DNA of 64,000 nt from Brachycybe producta (taxonomy: Eukaryota > Arthropoda > Diplopoda > Playtdesmida > Andrognathidae). Under the pieces are notes generated by a model that did no database searches, was not told the origin of the DNA, and was given only the letters and a program-made list of their open reading frames with translations. The translations under genes were made by a program, and so were the position numbers. Positions within the stretch are counted from its first letter, which is position 1, and each line of letters begins with the position of its first letter. Positions 42,772-54,850 of the stretch are shown here, in pieces. The stretch spans positions 2,947,045 through 3,011,044 of the forward strand of contig JAUPFP010000030.1 in the NCBI GenBank assembly GCA_036925085.1. Reading direction: 5' to 3'.

Positions 42772-43689
42772 AACCAATAAAACAGCAGTAGGCTAAAATA
42801 TACAAAGACAACATTATTATTTTAATTGAAAAAATGAAAGAGAGACATGCGCAGTAGTAACAACCTTACCCTATCATAAAAGACTTATCATAAAAATTCT
42901 AAAATGTCATGTGACACAACCTGGTTACTTTTCTTTTATAACTAAAAATGTAAATAAGATATGTTGCATTTTATATAAAATAGAAGAAACAGTCACAAGT
43001 GTGTCATTGAAAGGATGAAAGGAAAAGAAGGAAGGAAACTTGAAAAAAAAAGATGCAATTTTTACAAACTAGAAAAACAAAAGTTACAAAAACACAAACC
43101 AAAAAAAAAAAAGAAACAATTTTTTTAATTCTATTTTCTATTTTCTTAAAAAAAAATTCTCAATCTTTAAAAAAACTAGAAACACTTTTTTATATATGTA
43201 AATTAACAATAGGCCACTTTTATATATAATTGTTTTTAAGGCAAAACTTTTATTAATTTGGATTAAATTTCACGAATTTTTCTTTCTTGTTGTGTAACCA
43301 AGATAGAAATTATATAAAAATATAAGGTGAGTGAAAATAAAATGCAAAAATAAGAAATTTGATTAAATGAAAGAAAATATTTGGAAATTTGGAATGAAAA
43401 ATGATTAAATGATTATTTTCTCTCTATTCTCTTACTCTTTATAGGTTTTTTGTTTTAAAATGATTTTGAATTTTTCTCAATTAAGTGTGTTTTGTGTGTT
43501 TGATGGAATTTGGATTAATTTGGAAAAGAAAAAATAAAACCTGGATGATATAAAAATCGTATGTATTATTAAATTAAATTAAGTTAATAATTGTCCAAAT
43601 TAATATTTCATTTAAAAAAGATCTGAAATATAGCTTTAATAAAATTGTGAATTTTTTGACAAAAAAAAAATAACTAGCTTTTTTTCAAG

Positions 43690-44105
43690 TGTAAACGGGG
43701 CTCAATCTTTCAGAAGAGCAAAATTAAGAGAAAATTGAATGCGTTAGAAACTAGAATCAATCACTTAAAAGAAGACTTAATATTTTTTTTTGTAATTTGT
43801 TGCCCATAAAAATGTTTATTTTGAAAAATATCAAGCTAGAATATACCTTGAAGTGATTGACATATTCATCTAATGTCGAAAACCCTTAGAAACTAGAAAC
43901 GTAAGTTTATTAATGTCATCTTGAAAATGATTCTACTTTAAGAAAACAATATGTTGGGCCCATAAAAAAGTTAATTTTGAAAAATATCAACATGAAAATG
44001 TCATTAAATATGGTTGAACTGCACCCGTTCTAGTTTCTAACACACTTTCAATTTTTTCTCTTGAATGATTACGTAATGTTTATGTAGAATAATAAAAAAA
44101 AGAGT
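43690..44105. mobile_element. fbA element, rearranged
   Basis: GAAGAGCAAAATTAAGAGAA and TTAGAAACTAGAATCAATCA on the left; ACCCGTTCTAGTTTCTAACA on the right. An extra internal arm at 43885-43960 suggests a nested or duplicated copy. Confidence 0.5.
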
Positions 44106-44380
44106 TCAGAAATCCTCTTAATTTATAAAATGTATTAAAATAATTTAAATAAGTCAATAATAAAATATTTCAGAAATTCAGAAATATCTTAAAATGAAAA
44201 ATAAAATATTTAAGTGAATTTTTAAATAACTTAAAATTTAAGATAAAATATTTGAAGAGAAAACAAAAACCCACATGTAAAAAAAAAGTCCTATTTGACA
44301 TTTAAGTTTCAAAATTTGAATAGTAAATTTAATTAATAATAAAATAATTAATAATAAAATTAATATAACAAAAAATACTT

Positions 44381-44400
44381 ACAGCAACTTGTTGGAAGAA
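44381..44400 (-). promoter_or_regulatory. strong splice donor, candidate 5' UTR exon end of SLC20
   Basis: On the minus strand AAGTTGCT|GTAAGTATTTTT gives a near-consensus donor (exon end 44383). It is the best upstream partner I see for the non-coding acceptor at 38490-38491, implying a 5.9-kb 5' UTR intron. This is a splice-signal inference only. Confidence 0.3.
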
Positions 44401-45490
44401 AAAAACAGCAAAAAAATTTTGTTTAAAAATAAATTCACTTTTTTTAAAAGAAAAAATCAAAAGCAAAAAAGTTAAATAACTTAAAAATTAAAAAGTAGAA
44501 AATGTTAAAAAAAGTTATTTTAAGCGAAAAAGAGGCAACAAACAGGTTGATTGAGAAATTATTTTAAGTCACACAACAGTAAAAGTTGATTTGAATTGTG
44601 ACTTGAAATGAAAAATGAATTGAAAGAAGAAGAAGCAAAATGTTGAATTAAAATTTTAGAAAGATTTCTTTTTAGACGAAAAAAAAAAAGGAAAGAAAGC
44701 CATGTGTTCTACTTACTATTAGTTAAAAGTGACTTAAAATTCTCACCCCCAGTCCCCCTTATTCAATGAGTGAACCTCACGTTCAAATGACACGTTCAAA
44801 GCACGGATATTATTACTTTTTTTTCCTAACCTCAAAACACCACTCACTCACTACTCAAGTTATTACTAAATTACTTCATTGTTGACCTTGGAAGGTACGA
44901 GATTTTCTTATTAGAATATATTTACAAGAACCACCAATATATTATAATTTTATATATCCTTACTATATGTGTGTCCGGAGTACAAAAACTTCTTGCCTTT
45001 TATAATTCTAATTCTTAACTAGTAATTATATGATTGTAATATTACCAATTGAATGCACAGAGAGATGATGATGATGATGTGTCCTACAAATTGGACAATG
45101 ATGATGTCATAAGACTAGAAAAACCACTAGAAAAGTACAAAGCCCACTCTCTTTCTACCAATAACCAACCAACCAACCTCCTTTTCTTTCTTTTTAAATG
45201 ACGTTTTTTTACTAAATGAAATTATCTTCAAAAATTAAGCATCAAAAGAAATATAATTTAAATAATGCATTTAGAATAAATACAGTATGACTCAGAAACA
45301 ACGTCATCTAATCTATTACTGAAATAGTTAAAAAAATTAAATATCTTTAGAAATTATTAAATGCTACCCTACATATTTAAAAAAATTCAGTTCATTGTTC
45401 AGTTCATTGAATAATATATATATAAAAAAATTAAACAAATTTTTGTAAAGAACTTTAAAAAAAAACTGATTTAATATAGTAATTTATTGA
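44400..45490. other. AT-rich intergenic DNA, possible SLC20 promoter side
   Basis: I find no coding signal. The stretch contains short ATG/GAT triplet runs near 45068 and no recognised repeat family. Confidence 0.4.
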
Positions 45491-45494
45491 AATA

Positions 45495-45730
45495 TGGATG
45501 AAAGAAAAGCAACATTGAAAGTTCAACAAACTAGAATAGTAAGCTGAATCAATAAAGTAGTATTTTTAATGTTTAATATCTTTCAAAATAAACATTTTAC
45601 GAACAAAAACTAAAAACTGCCATAAAAAAAGCTTAATTTAAAAGATATCAACATGAAAATATTGAGCTACCCTTCTTAGTTTCTAAACCATAGTTCGAGG
45701 TGTGTTTTACACATTTTGAAACCAAATTAA
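45495..45730. mobile_element. fbA element
   Basis: Left CAACAAACTAGAATAGTAAG, right GCTACCCTTCTTAGTTTCTA, ending AGTTCGAGGTGTGTTTTACA. Confidence 0.6.
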
Positions 45731-45734
45731 GAAA

Positions 45735-46105
45735 TTAAAAATGTGTTAGGAACTAGAAAATATAGAGCTGAATCACCTAATAGTAGTTTCATGTTGATTG
45801 ATACATCTTTCAAAATTAACTTTTTATGGACCACCTTTAAACGTTAGGTCCTTTTTTAAAAAAAATGACATAAAAAGCTTATCCTGAAGTGATTGAGCTA
45901 AGGACCTTCTAGTTTCTAAATACATTCTATAGTTCCTAATTACTTTCTAGTTTCTAAATACCTTCTAGTTTCTAAATACCTTCTAGTTTCTAAATACCTT
46001 CTAGTTTCTAAATACCTTCTAGTTTCTAAACACCTTTTGGTTCCTAATTACCTTCTAGTTTCTAAATACTTTCAAATTTCCAAAAAGATAGAAAAACCCC
46101 AGAAT
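45735..46105. mobile_element. fbA element whose right arm has expanded into a tandem array
   Basis: The left arm GGAACTAGAAAATATAGAGC is normal. The right arm runs into the 18-bp array at 45902-46069. Confidence 0.65.
45902..46069. repeat. 18-bp minisatellite TACCTTCTAGTTTCTAAA
   Basis: About nine copies, five of them nearly identical in a row (45950-46030). The unit is exactly the fbA arm motif. Confidence 0.9.
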
Positions 46106-46109
46106 TTGA

Positions 46110-47320
46110 GGGATATGTTACCAGTTTATTATTCTGAGGTAATTTCAAATTTCAATATTCTGAGGTTGTTTCAAAACGTTTAGTTTTTATTGTTTGTGAA
46201 ATATTCAATTTTTAACAATAGTAAACTTTGATTCTTAGTGCCATTGGTTCTGAGTCATACTGTATATATATTTAACTAGAATTATTAATTATAAAAGACC
46301 ACCACCACAGGAATTGTTAATATTAAAAATGACAGTAGGTGATGACTGATAATATAATACAACATTTCAATTTTATTTTGCTTCTTCTTCTTGTTTTGAT
46401 TTTGGTCCAATATTTATTAAGTGTGGCCTAAATTTAAAAAGTTCCTTATCAAGTTATCATCAATAATGTGGGGTGGGGGGTACACACAAATTGTGTGTCC
46501 AGTAAATACTAAAGACCAACCATGTGTCCAGCACATGGTCTCTCTATCTCTTTCTCTCTCACCCTCCCTTCTCTCTTTCGGTCACAAAAATGGACATGTC
46601 GCCGCCACTCAATCCTTCCTGCCCCTTGAATGACCTCCACCCTGCTTATCCTTGATGGTCACTCTTTTTTTTATTTATTAATTTGTGGCGCCAATCGCCA
46701 TCCAATGTTTATTACTCCACCTCTCTCTCTCTCTTTCAATCTTTCTAAACAAACTTTGTGCCAAAATCTTTTAAAATATATAATATAATATATATTATAA
46801 AGCTAATTATTTCCTATCCCAAGTGTAAGGCCTCAAACGTCATTTCATTCATTGAGCAATATCCAAACTTCATTGAATTAATTATATATTTATTAAAAGC
46901 CTCCCCCCATTAAACCTACTATATTTCAGTCTTCTTCTTCTTTTTGGCAAACATTTTTGATCTTTTTAATTTTAAAAGTAACTTTGTAAAGAGAGAGTAA
47001 CGTCAAAATCAAGTTTATAATTCAGAATTACTGACGTCAGACAAAGAGTCATTGAAATAAATGGCAATGTCATGGATTATAAAATGTAGTAGTATATTGT
47101 TGCGCATTGTTAAAATGGAAATCCAACAATTGAGAAAACCGTTGTTGGAAAATCATTGTTAAATTTTACTTAAAAAAAAGTGGTCATCAAAAAAAAAAAA
47201 GTGGTCACTTGTGGTCGAACCACTATGGAGGGCTATTCATGTCAAAATATCAAAATTATATGGATGGACATCCATACTTCCAGTAGACTCTCCACAATTC
47301 AAATATAATGATATGCCCAA
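46110..47320. other. AT-rich intergenic DNA with CT microsatellites
   Basis: CTCT runs lie near 46540-46560 and 46722-46736. No gene is supported. Confidence 0.5.
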
Positions 47321-47323
47321 CTA

Positions 47324-47755
47324 AAGCCTCGTTTTCATGATGATAGTTTTCACGATAGTTGCTGTCATGAGAGCAGCAACTATCGCGAGAACTATCATCG
47401 TGGAAACCACATGATAGTCACTATCACACTGTTGCGATAGCACTATCACAACTATCGCGTTTGACTAGAGGTAGTTGATAGTACTGTCAACCAATAGGAA
47501 TTCGTTGTTGAGTGACCCCCGCTTGTAGGAAAATATCCTCTTTGTTGGGAAAGTTGGCTTCTGTAGGGAGAGAGGCAACACTGTTAATTGTTGATTCAAT
47601 GATATCTGTGAAGAAGACGTCACACTGTCATGTGACACAACTATCACGTTACTTCAAGACGTGTAGACAGTTGCTATTGTGAGAGAGTGAACTATCACAA
47701 CTTTCATGACAGCTACTCTCACGATAGAACTATCGCCACCGTGAAAACGAGGCTT
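47324..47755. mobile_element. MITE with AAGCCTCGTTTTCA ends and TA flanks
   Basis: Left AAGCCTCGTTTTCATGATGA, right (inverted) AAGCCTCGTTTTCACGGTGG, flanked by TA on each side (47322-47323 and 47756-47757), as in Tc1/mariner-type insertion. The subterminal parts are packed with ACTATC/GATAGT motifs. Length is 432 bp with no transposase frame. Confidence 0.75.
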
Positions 47756-48139
47756 TAATTATGGATATTCGCAAATTAAATTGTAGATATCCATAAATGA
47801 ATTATGGATAGACAAAATTCGGTAATTTCTCGCCAAGAACTTCTCCTCTCTCCATAGTTGTCACGAATGGTTCGACCAAAAAAAAAACCACGCCTATTAT
47901 GTCCACCAATTTGAAATGCTGCAATTTTTGAAATATTTTTTAGGAAGAGATTTCATTTCCAGACAGAATTCATAAAATTTTTCAAATTCTTGGAAGTGGT
48001 TTTTTTTAAAATAATTTTTAGGTGTTTTCTCTATCAAGAAATTTAAGAAAATTTCACAGAAACAACAAATTTTGTTTCACCTGCTGTGAAACAAAATTCT
48101 TGGATGTTCGCGGTCCCCACAAATACAACAGGTTTTCAA

Positions 48140-48276
48140 TACAGGCAGTTTTGCTCAGCACTAGAATTTCGTTTGCCCCGCCCTTTTATGACATATCAGA
48201 CCAATTAGAAATTGATGGCGCTCATAAAAGGGGCGGGGCTGAACTGAAAATTTCAGTGCTAGGCTGAACTGCCTGT
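48140..48276. mobile_element. mtC subfamily element, 137 bp, with exact 8-bp duplication
   Basis: Ends TACAGGCAGTT and AACTGCCTGT; GTTTTCAA flanks both sides (48132-48139 and 48277-48284). The interior differs from the other mtC copies (GCCCCGCCCTTTTATGAC and its complement), so this is a separate subfamily. Confidence 0.85.
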
Positions 48277-48488
48277 GTTTTCAACAGGTTCTTCCCATAT
48301 AAAGTCGCCACTGGTTGCCAAATTTTTTTGAATATGAATAATAATTGCTCTGCAAGCCAAGCAGTTGTGTTGAGTTTTGCTACTTGGTTTGATCTTAGCT
48401 CTAGAAATCTAAAAAAACTTAGCTGCAATCATTAGAGAGCTAGTTTTTCTTCCTTCAAATAAGTTTTCAGCTAATAGTTACTAAAAAT

Positions 48489-48697
48489 GACAGGTAATTA
48501 GAAAACGGAATGAACAGAAGTTGGCTCCGCCCCTTTTTATGACGACCGGCAACTTCTAATTGGTTTGTTGTGTGGTTTGGACGTTGAAAAGGACGGAGCA
48601 TGTGACGTCAGACTACATAACCAACCAATTAGAAGTTGCCGTTCGTCATAAAAAGGACTGAGCCAACTTCTGTTCATCCCGTTTTCTAATTGCCTGT
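48489..48697. mobile_element. mtC palindromic element, copy 2, with 8-bp duplication
   Basis: GACAGGTAATTAGAAAACGG to ...CTAATTGCCTGT, flanked by CTAAAAAT on both sides (48481-48488 and 48698-48705). Confidence 0.9.
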
Positions 48698-49095
48698 CTA
48701 AAAATTAATATGCAAAGCTCATCCAACTTTTTTTAAGGAAACTTCCTTCAGCAATAAAGCTTTTGACTATTTCACAGTTAGAAATCATTATTAAAGACTA
48801 CACTAATTAGTAATGAGTCTAATGACTAATGAGATTAGATTAATTAGTTGACAGAAAGAGAGAGAGAGAGAGAGGAGAACCTTGGCCTTTCTAGTTTGAT
48901 ACCGCCACACTTGGTGATAAAACATTGTTGTTGTTTATTAAATATGTGGACTTTTTGCAACCAAAGTACGCGTCTAATAAATCTATCATAACTTCAATAA
49001 GTATTAATTAATTAATTAATTATGGGGATACACATACAGCACAGTAGCACAGAAGTGGCTCTTCAAATATGAATGGAGAGAGAGAGAGAAATTGA

Positions 49096-49303
49096 GACAG
49101 GCATTTAGAAATCGGGACGAACACAAGTTGGCTCCACCCTTTTTATGACGACCGGCAACTTCTAATTGGTTGGTTATGTAGTTGACGTCACATATGCTCC
49201 GCCCTTTTTAACGTCGAACCACACAACAAACCAATTAGAAGTTGCCGGTCGTCATAAAATGGGCGGAGCCAACTTCTGTTCGTCCCGTTTTCTAATTGCC
49301 TGT
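49096..49303. mobile_element. mtC palindromic element, copy 3
   Basis: Flanks GAAATTGA (49088-49095) and GAAATTTG (49304-49311) agree at 6 of 8 positions and begin with the same GAAATT. The arms are still highly complementary. Confidence 0.85.
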
Positions 49304-49572
49304 GAAATTTGAGTCACAAAACCTCATAAAAGTCCGGTCTACTCAACAGTCTCTCTCAACAGAGGAAATGTAGGCCTATCCCAAAAATGTATGCAATGCA
49401 ATCTGGGTTCATTCTTCCTTGTCCTTTTTTTTTCTTTCTAAATAATTCAATCTTTAGGAATTTTTGAAACTTTCTTAGAAATTGAAATTGAAATTTGTGT
49501 TTTTTTAAAAAAGTGCTACTCGTTTAATTACATAAGTGACAGTTACTTTTTATCAAATCATTTCCTTTTTAA

Positions 49573-49800
49573 GATGGTTTTGTGAACAGAGCTGACTATT
49601 ATGCATTTCAGGATTAAGAAGAAAGTTAAGTTAGAAACTAGAATGGTCGGAACTGAATCACTTAATAGTATTTTTATGTTGAAATATTTCAAAATAAGCT
49701 TTTTATAGAGCTTATTTTGAAAAATATCAACATGAAAATAATGCTTTAAGTGATGAAGTTACCCTTCTAGTTTCTAAAACACGATCAATAATTACTATTT
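49573..49800. mobile_element. fbA element, short
   Basis: TTAA (49569-49572) then GATGGTTTTGTGAACAGAGC as left end; right arm TTACCCTTCTAGTTTCTAAA. The core is much reduced. Confidence 0.65.
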
Positions 49801-50556
49801 TTTTTTTAATAGTTTCAGTTTATTATGGGGATTTGGACGCTTGTTCACTTTACCTATTACCCTCCCAACTGGCGCTTATTCAGTTTGCTCCCTGGCGCCG
49901 TTTTCGAAAAACGCCTTCAAATATAATTTTAATTGTTGTTTCTAAGTTTCCTGATTAATAATTAATAATTTTATATTATATTATTAGTAAGGCAACCAGA
50001 AAAATTGCATTTTCAGTAAAAAAAAAATATTTTCGTTTGAATATTAATAAGATTTGATGTGAGTTTGACCCTCTAACCAGGTTCTTAGAAAAATGCATTT
50101 TTCAGTCAAAAATAAACCTGGTTAGAGGTTAGACTAGCATCTAGAAATAATTACTTCCAGACTAGAAACAACTCTAGTCTCTAATCAAGGTTCTTTGACT
50201 TGAAAAACGCATTTTTCCTCGCTTATGAATTTGTCTATATTGCAAAACCAAACTTTTTTTAGGGGGGGGGGGGGGGGAGGCGCCACTCAATATTTTGGTA
50301 CCAAAAACCTTAACTAACCAACCCGTTCATTTTGGCGCCACCTTTTAAACTGATAATTTCGTAACAGTTTTTAAATCTTCATCTCAAAAAGGAGGAAAAA
50401 ATTCAGAACTGAAAATCATGTTTTTTCCATAACTTTGTTAAAAAATACAAATTGACCCTTTTCCCCATAATATTCAATCAAAAGAGAGAGAAATCTGTTC
50501 CAAAAGTCCAAATTTAATAAAAGTTCAAAGATAATTTCAACAACGTTTCTACTGTT

Positions 50557-50620
<64 letters not shown>

Positions 50621-51540
50621 AAGTAATATTAATTTTATCTCTATTCAATTAAATGACCTTCTATTGCTAAATATAATAAAATTAATTATATATTTTATAA
50701 TGATCATTTTTTTTGACAAATTGTTTTTTTCTTTCCTAAAATACAGAAAAACGTACCCCCCCCCCCCCCCTCAATAGAAAAATATTACATAAAATTCAAT
50801 AGAAGTGAAATAAAAAAAAAGCACGTAGACACACGAGTGACGTCAACTGTTTGCTTGAATTTTTTTTTCTTCATGTTTTCACAACTTTTATATTTATTAT
50901 TAATAATAATAATATTATTTTGTCACACATAATTTGTCAAGTGTCAGGTTGAATTTAGTCATTTAAACAATGACGTCCGATTACAACGAATTTTTATATC
51001 AAATAGTTTATATAGTTGTTGTAATTCCGACACAATTTTTTGTTCAAATGTCTTTTTTAGTTGTTATTATGATGATGATGTCGTCATAACATTAAGTTGT
51101 GTGTGTTTGCGTTGAGAGAACTAAGTTACCAAATTTTAAATTAAAAGTATTCATGGTGGATTCAAGGAGGAGGAGGAGGAGAATGAATGGTTCCACACAC
51201 CTCTCCTTGTGTTGTTATATTATGTGTAATTTGGTCAACAATGATGATTCATTATTAATTACAGTTTGAAAAATAAAAAAACAAGTTATTTTTTATGAAA
51301 AAAAAGTTACAAATCCTCATGAGGATTTGTGTGTTTAATTTTATGCAATTTAAAAAGTCTTGCTGAGTCATACCTGAGTTAACTTTTTTTTTAAAATATC
51401 AATTATTCAACTATAAAAAAATTAGTTCTATAAATGGTTATTATTTTAAAATATAAACAAGGAGCTGTTGCTTTTTTTTTTTCCTTCAAAACTTCATAAG
51501 TTCATATTTTGGCCAAATTTATTTTATTGCAAAATTGTAA
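49800..51540. other. intergenic DNA with long homopolymers and a (CT)n tract
   Basis: A 15-base G run near 50262, (CT)n of about 29 units at 50561-50618 and a C run near 50757-50770. A hairpin-rich stretch at 50070-50210 has inverted AACCAGGTT/AACCTGGTT and CTAGAAA/TTTCTAG pieces. No gene is supported. Confidence 0.5.
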
Positions 51541-51547
51541 TCAGTAA

Positions 51548-51854
51548 TACCTTGGTACACAACACATGAGTTAAATTAATTCAAATTAAATGTGTTTAGG
51601 CGAATTATACGGAATCCAGTTAAGGACACATGAACACCAAATAAAAATTGACTTTAATTATTAATATTTTAAAATTGAAATACTAAATCAATATTTTGTC
51701 AATAGTTTATATATTTAAGTATTAACTCAATATTTTTAGATTATTAACTGAATAAATTGAATTCGATATATTGTTTGTTTGTCCTTCACAGGACTCTGTA
51801 GAACACGTTTATTATTTAAATGCATTTAAATTATCAGATGTGGTGTATTAGGTA
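51548..51854. mobile_element. mtK element with TAA duplication
   Basis: TACCTTGGTACACAACACAT at the left; right end inverted TACCTAATACACCACATC. TAA flanks at 51545-51547 and 51855-51857. Length is 307 bp. Confidence 0.75.
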
Positions 51855-52167
51855 TAACGCTCGGATGTTTATCAAGCAAATGTTTCTCAATTTGTGACTC
51901 AAGTGCCAAATTGTAAAGTAACAATCCCATTTAGATCAATCAACAATTATGACTTTTTTTTTCAATTAAAAACACTAATTAGAGGCTAGAACTCTTAGTT
52001 GTCAACTAATAGTAACAAAGCATGTAGCCTCTAAGCAGCCTTTTTAATTATAAAAAGCATAATTGTAGTTGCTCTAATGATGATGATGATGATTACTTCA
52101 CAAATTGGCACTTGGCCCACAGATTGAGAAACATTTGCTTTAATTTTGCATAAAAATCCGAGCCCTA
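51855..52167. mobile_element. mtG element, copy 3, abutting mtK
   Basis: Left TAACGCTCGGATGTTTATCA; right (inverted) TAGGGCTCGGATTTTTATGC. The central hairpin is AGAGGCTAGA facing TAGCCTCT. It begins on the very TAA that closes the mtK copy. Confidence 0.65.
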
Positions 52168-52314
52168 GTAATCAGTTTTCAGAGCTAGATTGTTTCAATT
52201 TTGTTTTTAACTACATTTTGATATGTTGGTTAAGTGTTAACTACCTTGCATTTCAAAAATGTGTAGCTTTTACAGTTTCTGAAATTATTCAATTTTAAAC
52301 AACAAACTTTTAGG

Positions 52315-52442
52315 AGGGCGCTGATCAAGCGCCAAACTGAATAAACGCCAATAATTTGGCGATTTTTCAGTTTGGCGTTTGGTGAATTTTGCACTTATTC
52401 AGTTTGCCGTTTGGTCAATTTGGCGCTTAATCAGTCGCCCCT
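52315..52442. mobile_element. fbF foldback element with 16-bp units, short copy
   Basis: Left GGGCGCTGATCAAGCGCC, right (inverted) GGGGCGACTGATTAAGCGCC. Two 16-bp units on the left face about five on the right (CAGTTTGGCGTTTGGT and relatives). Confidence 0.75.
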
Positions 52443-52959
52443 ATATTTTAGCAATACATTTTTTTTTTTACTTTTTCTTAATTTTCTCCACTTTTTTTCA
52501 GAACTAGTCATGTCCAACATTAGTTCCAATGAACGACGTTCTACTGTACATTTAGCTCGTTAGCGTTATTTTTTTTCAGACAAAATCGTATAAAATAAAA
52601 GATATTTTTTTGTAACCATTTTGGATACATTTTGAAAGAAAAAAAAACTGCTGTTTACCCTGACCAAACAATATTAAATCATTTTTCAAGGTGCATATTT
52701 TTGAAATTAATATTATTATAGTTTTTGCAACCAAACTTAAAAGTACAAACTAGAATAAATACGGAAATAGTTTCAACTTATAGACGTGTCTAGTAGCTCC
52801 TAAGACGGCTAACAATTGACTTGTAATCTGACTGAAGTCAAAACCTAATTTTGAATTCTAAAAAGGTAATAAGTTAAGTAACCTTGTATCCAAAAGTAGA
52901 AACTTATTTAATACCAAGTTACTTATAGGTAAAATGGTTAATGTAGTTTTAAATTGTAA

Positions 52960-53640
52960 ACGACCCCCCCTCCCACCCTTCGACCTCTGGTTATTCTGTC
53001 TTTCAGGAGCAAATTTTGAGTGTTTTTTAGAAACTAGAAGGGTAGCGCATAATATCACAGTAAATCACTTAAAAAATATGTATTTTATTATGTTGACATC
53101 TTTTGACATCATCTGTTTGACATACAGTATTAGTATTTCAACATGAAATATATTCTATGGGAATCGGCTACCCTTCTAGTTTCTAATACACTTTCTGTTT
53201 TTTGTGAAATGCCTAATAACCAAAAGTTCCTTAAAGCCTGGAACACACACGCGGAATTCCGCCAAGGAAAAAGAAAATAGGAAAAGGAAAAAAAAGTCAT
53301 TTTCTTTTTCTGTATCTCTGTTGTTCACACATAGCAACAGAAAACGTAATGAGGAAAGTTGTGCGCGCCCTCTACTGAGCAAGAAAAGAAACATATTTAG
53401 ATCTATTGCCAAAATGGATTCCAATTTGCTTTTTTGTCATGTCACGTCATGCTTCTTCTGATTGGTGGGAATTTGAACGGAATATTTTCAGAACGGAAAA
53501 AGTTGAGCTTTGTTTCAACTCATTTTTAATGAATTTTCCGTTCATTTTTGGTGGAAAATTTTCTCATTTAAATATTCTGTTTTGATTTTCTGAGCGGAAT
53601 TCCGCGTGTGTGATCCAGGCTTAAAAAAACCTTTTCAGTT
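52960..53640. mobile_element. fbA element interrupted by a MITE
   Basis: Left TTTAGAAACTAGAAGGGTAG, right CTACCCTTCTAGTTTCTAAT, then AACCAAAAGTTCCTTAA. After the insert the fbA tail seems to continue as TTAAAAAAACC. Confidence 0.6.
53235..53621. mobile_element. MITE with AGCCTGG...CACACACGCGGAATTCCGC ends
   Basis: Left AGCCTGGAACACACACGCGG and right (inverted) AGCCTGGATCACACACGCGG, both continuing AATTCCGC. Flanks are TAA (53232-53234 and 53622-53624), a PIF/Harbinger-type 3-bp duplication. The 387-bp interior has only chance frames. Confidence 0.8.
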
Positions 53641-54714
53641 GATTTTTTGCAGTGTTGGAACAATATTACTTTTAAAAAAGTAATTATAGTTACTTTTGAA
53701 AGTAATTTTGTCACAACAACACTTTTGAGTTCTTGTTTGTTTGTATTTAAAATAATAACGTAATATAAATTGTTTGTTTTGTATAAACTATTAATGGTTA
53801 TCTGTTATATTGAAGCTTATTGTACTCCGATTGTGTAATATCATAATTGTTTGTATTTAATTGTTAAGTGTATTTATTATGTTTTAATATATATATATTT
53901 GGCAAGTCAAGTTGAAAGTGACTAATGAGTAATTAAAAGACAGTTTAAGTGGATTACAACAAAAATCATACATTGTTCTAAAAGCCTTGTTACAGAAGTA
54001 ATTAAAGAAAAATTTGTAATCACCATAATAATCTTCACAGAAAATTGGGTTCAAAACTAAAATCAGCATTCAGTTCCAATTGCGAAGGTCGTTTCTTAAA
54101 TGAACGACGAGGAGGAGGAGGAGGAAAAAAACGACTAATTGCCTCGAAGGAGAAATGTTTAACCCAAGTTAAAATTAATAAAACTTGTCTACAGATTGGC
54201 AAAGAAACATTAAAATTGAAAAATTTGAACCTAAAAATATATATAAATAAGGAAATAATATTAAAATAAATAAACCCTTTGAAACAAGACTTATTTTTAT
54301 CAAATCAGAAATTTATTTTTTAAGATAAAAATAAAGAGGAACTCAATGAAAAATAAAAGGGGGGTCAATAGCATTTTCAATTATTGTCCCTTTCTCATTT
54401 TTATCAATTTCATTGATTTGGAGGGGAAACTTGAGACAATAATGTAATTTGGAACATTTCTTAATTGATAATTTGATAAAGGATCATCAAAATCCAATCA
54501 CTGATCAATAAGAAACACAAAGTTCCTTGTGTTTTAAAAAAAATATCAATGAATAAACTTGGTACTTGAACTTCAACTTGAATCCTCTGAACAGAAAAAA
54601 GCTTCAATTTGAACCGAAATTGTGTGTTCAATGTAAGAAAAATGTGCTGCACAGAGGAATTACTAGCATTTGCTTTTACTCCTAATGGCATGTTTCCATT
54701 ACAATTATAAAAAA

Positions 54715-54800
54715 ATACTCTGCAAGCAGCCGATTGGCCTATGGCAGAGGGATCTTAAGATCCAAGTGCTGTAAGATGCATTTGTCATCATTATATATAT
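54715..54800 (+). repeat. S stem-loop repeat, copy 2
   Basis: ATACTCTGCAAGCAGCCGAT, then GGCCTATGGCAGAGGGATCT, then the palindrome GGATCTTAAGATCC and CAAGTGCTG. CTCTGC and GCAGAG can pair. Confidence 0.7.
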
Positions 54801-54850
54801 AATATCCCAGGTCTGTGTGACTATCTATCTATCTATCTGTCTGTCTGAAG
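54797..54850. repeat. end fragment shared with 60110-60135, plus CTAT/CTGT microsatellite
   Basis: ATATAATATCCCAGGTCTGTGTG is the complement of the end of the 59.8-kb element, followed by (CTAT)n(CTGT)n. This is a truncated copy of that element in the other orientation. Confidence 0.5.

Noticed and set aside
52510-52563. Possible small exon MSNISSNERRSTVHLAR after a CAG acceptor-like site
   Set aside because: Only 17 codons, no family resemblance, no partner exon within reach.
54045-54269. 74-residue plus-strand frame with GGGGGKKR
   Set aside because: Driven by a GGA triplet run and AT-rich tail; no splice or promoter context and no recognisable family.
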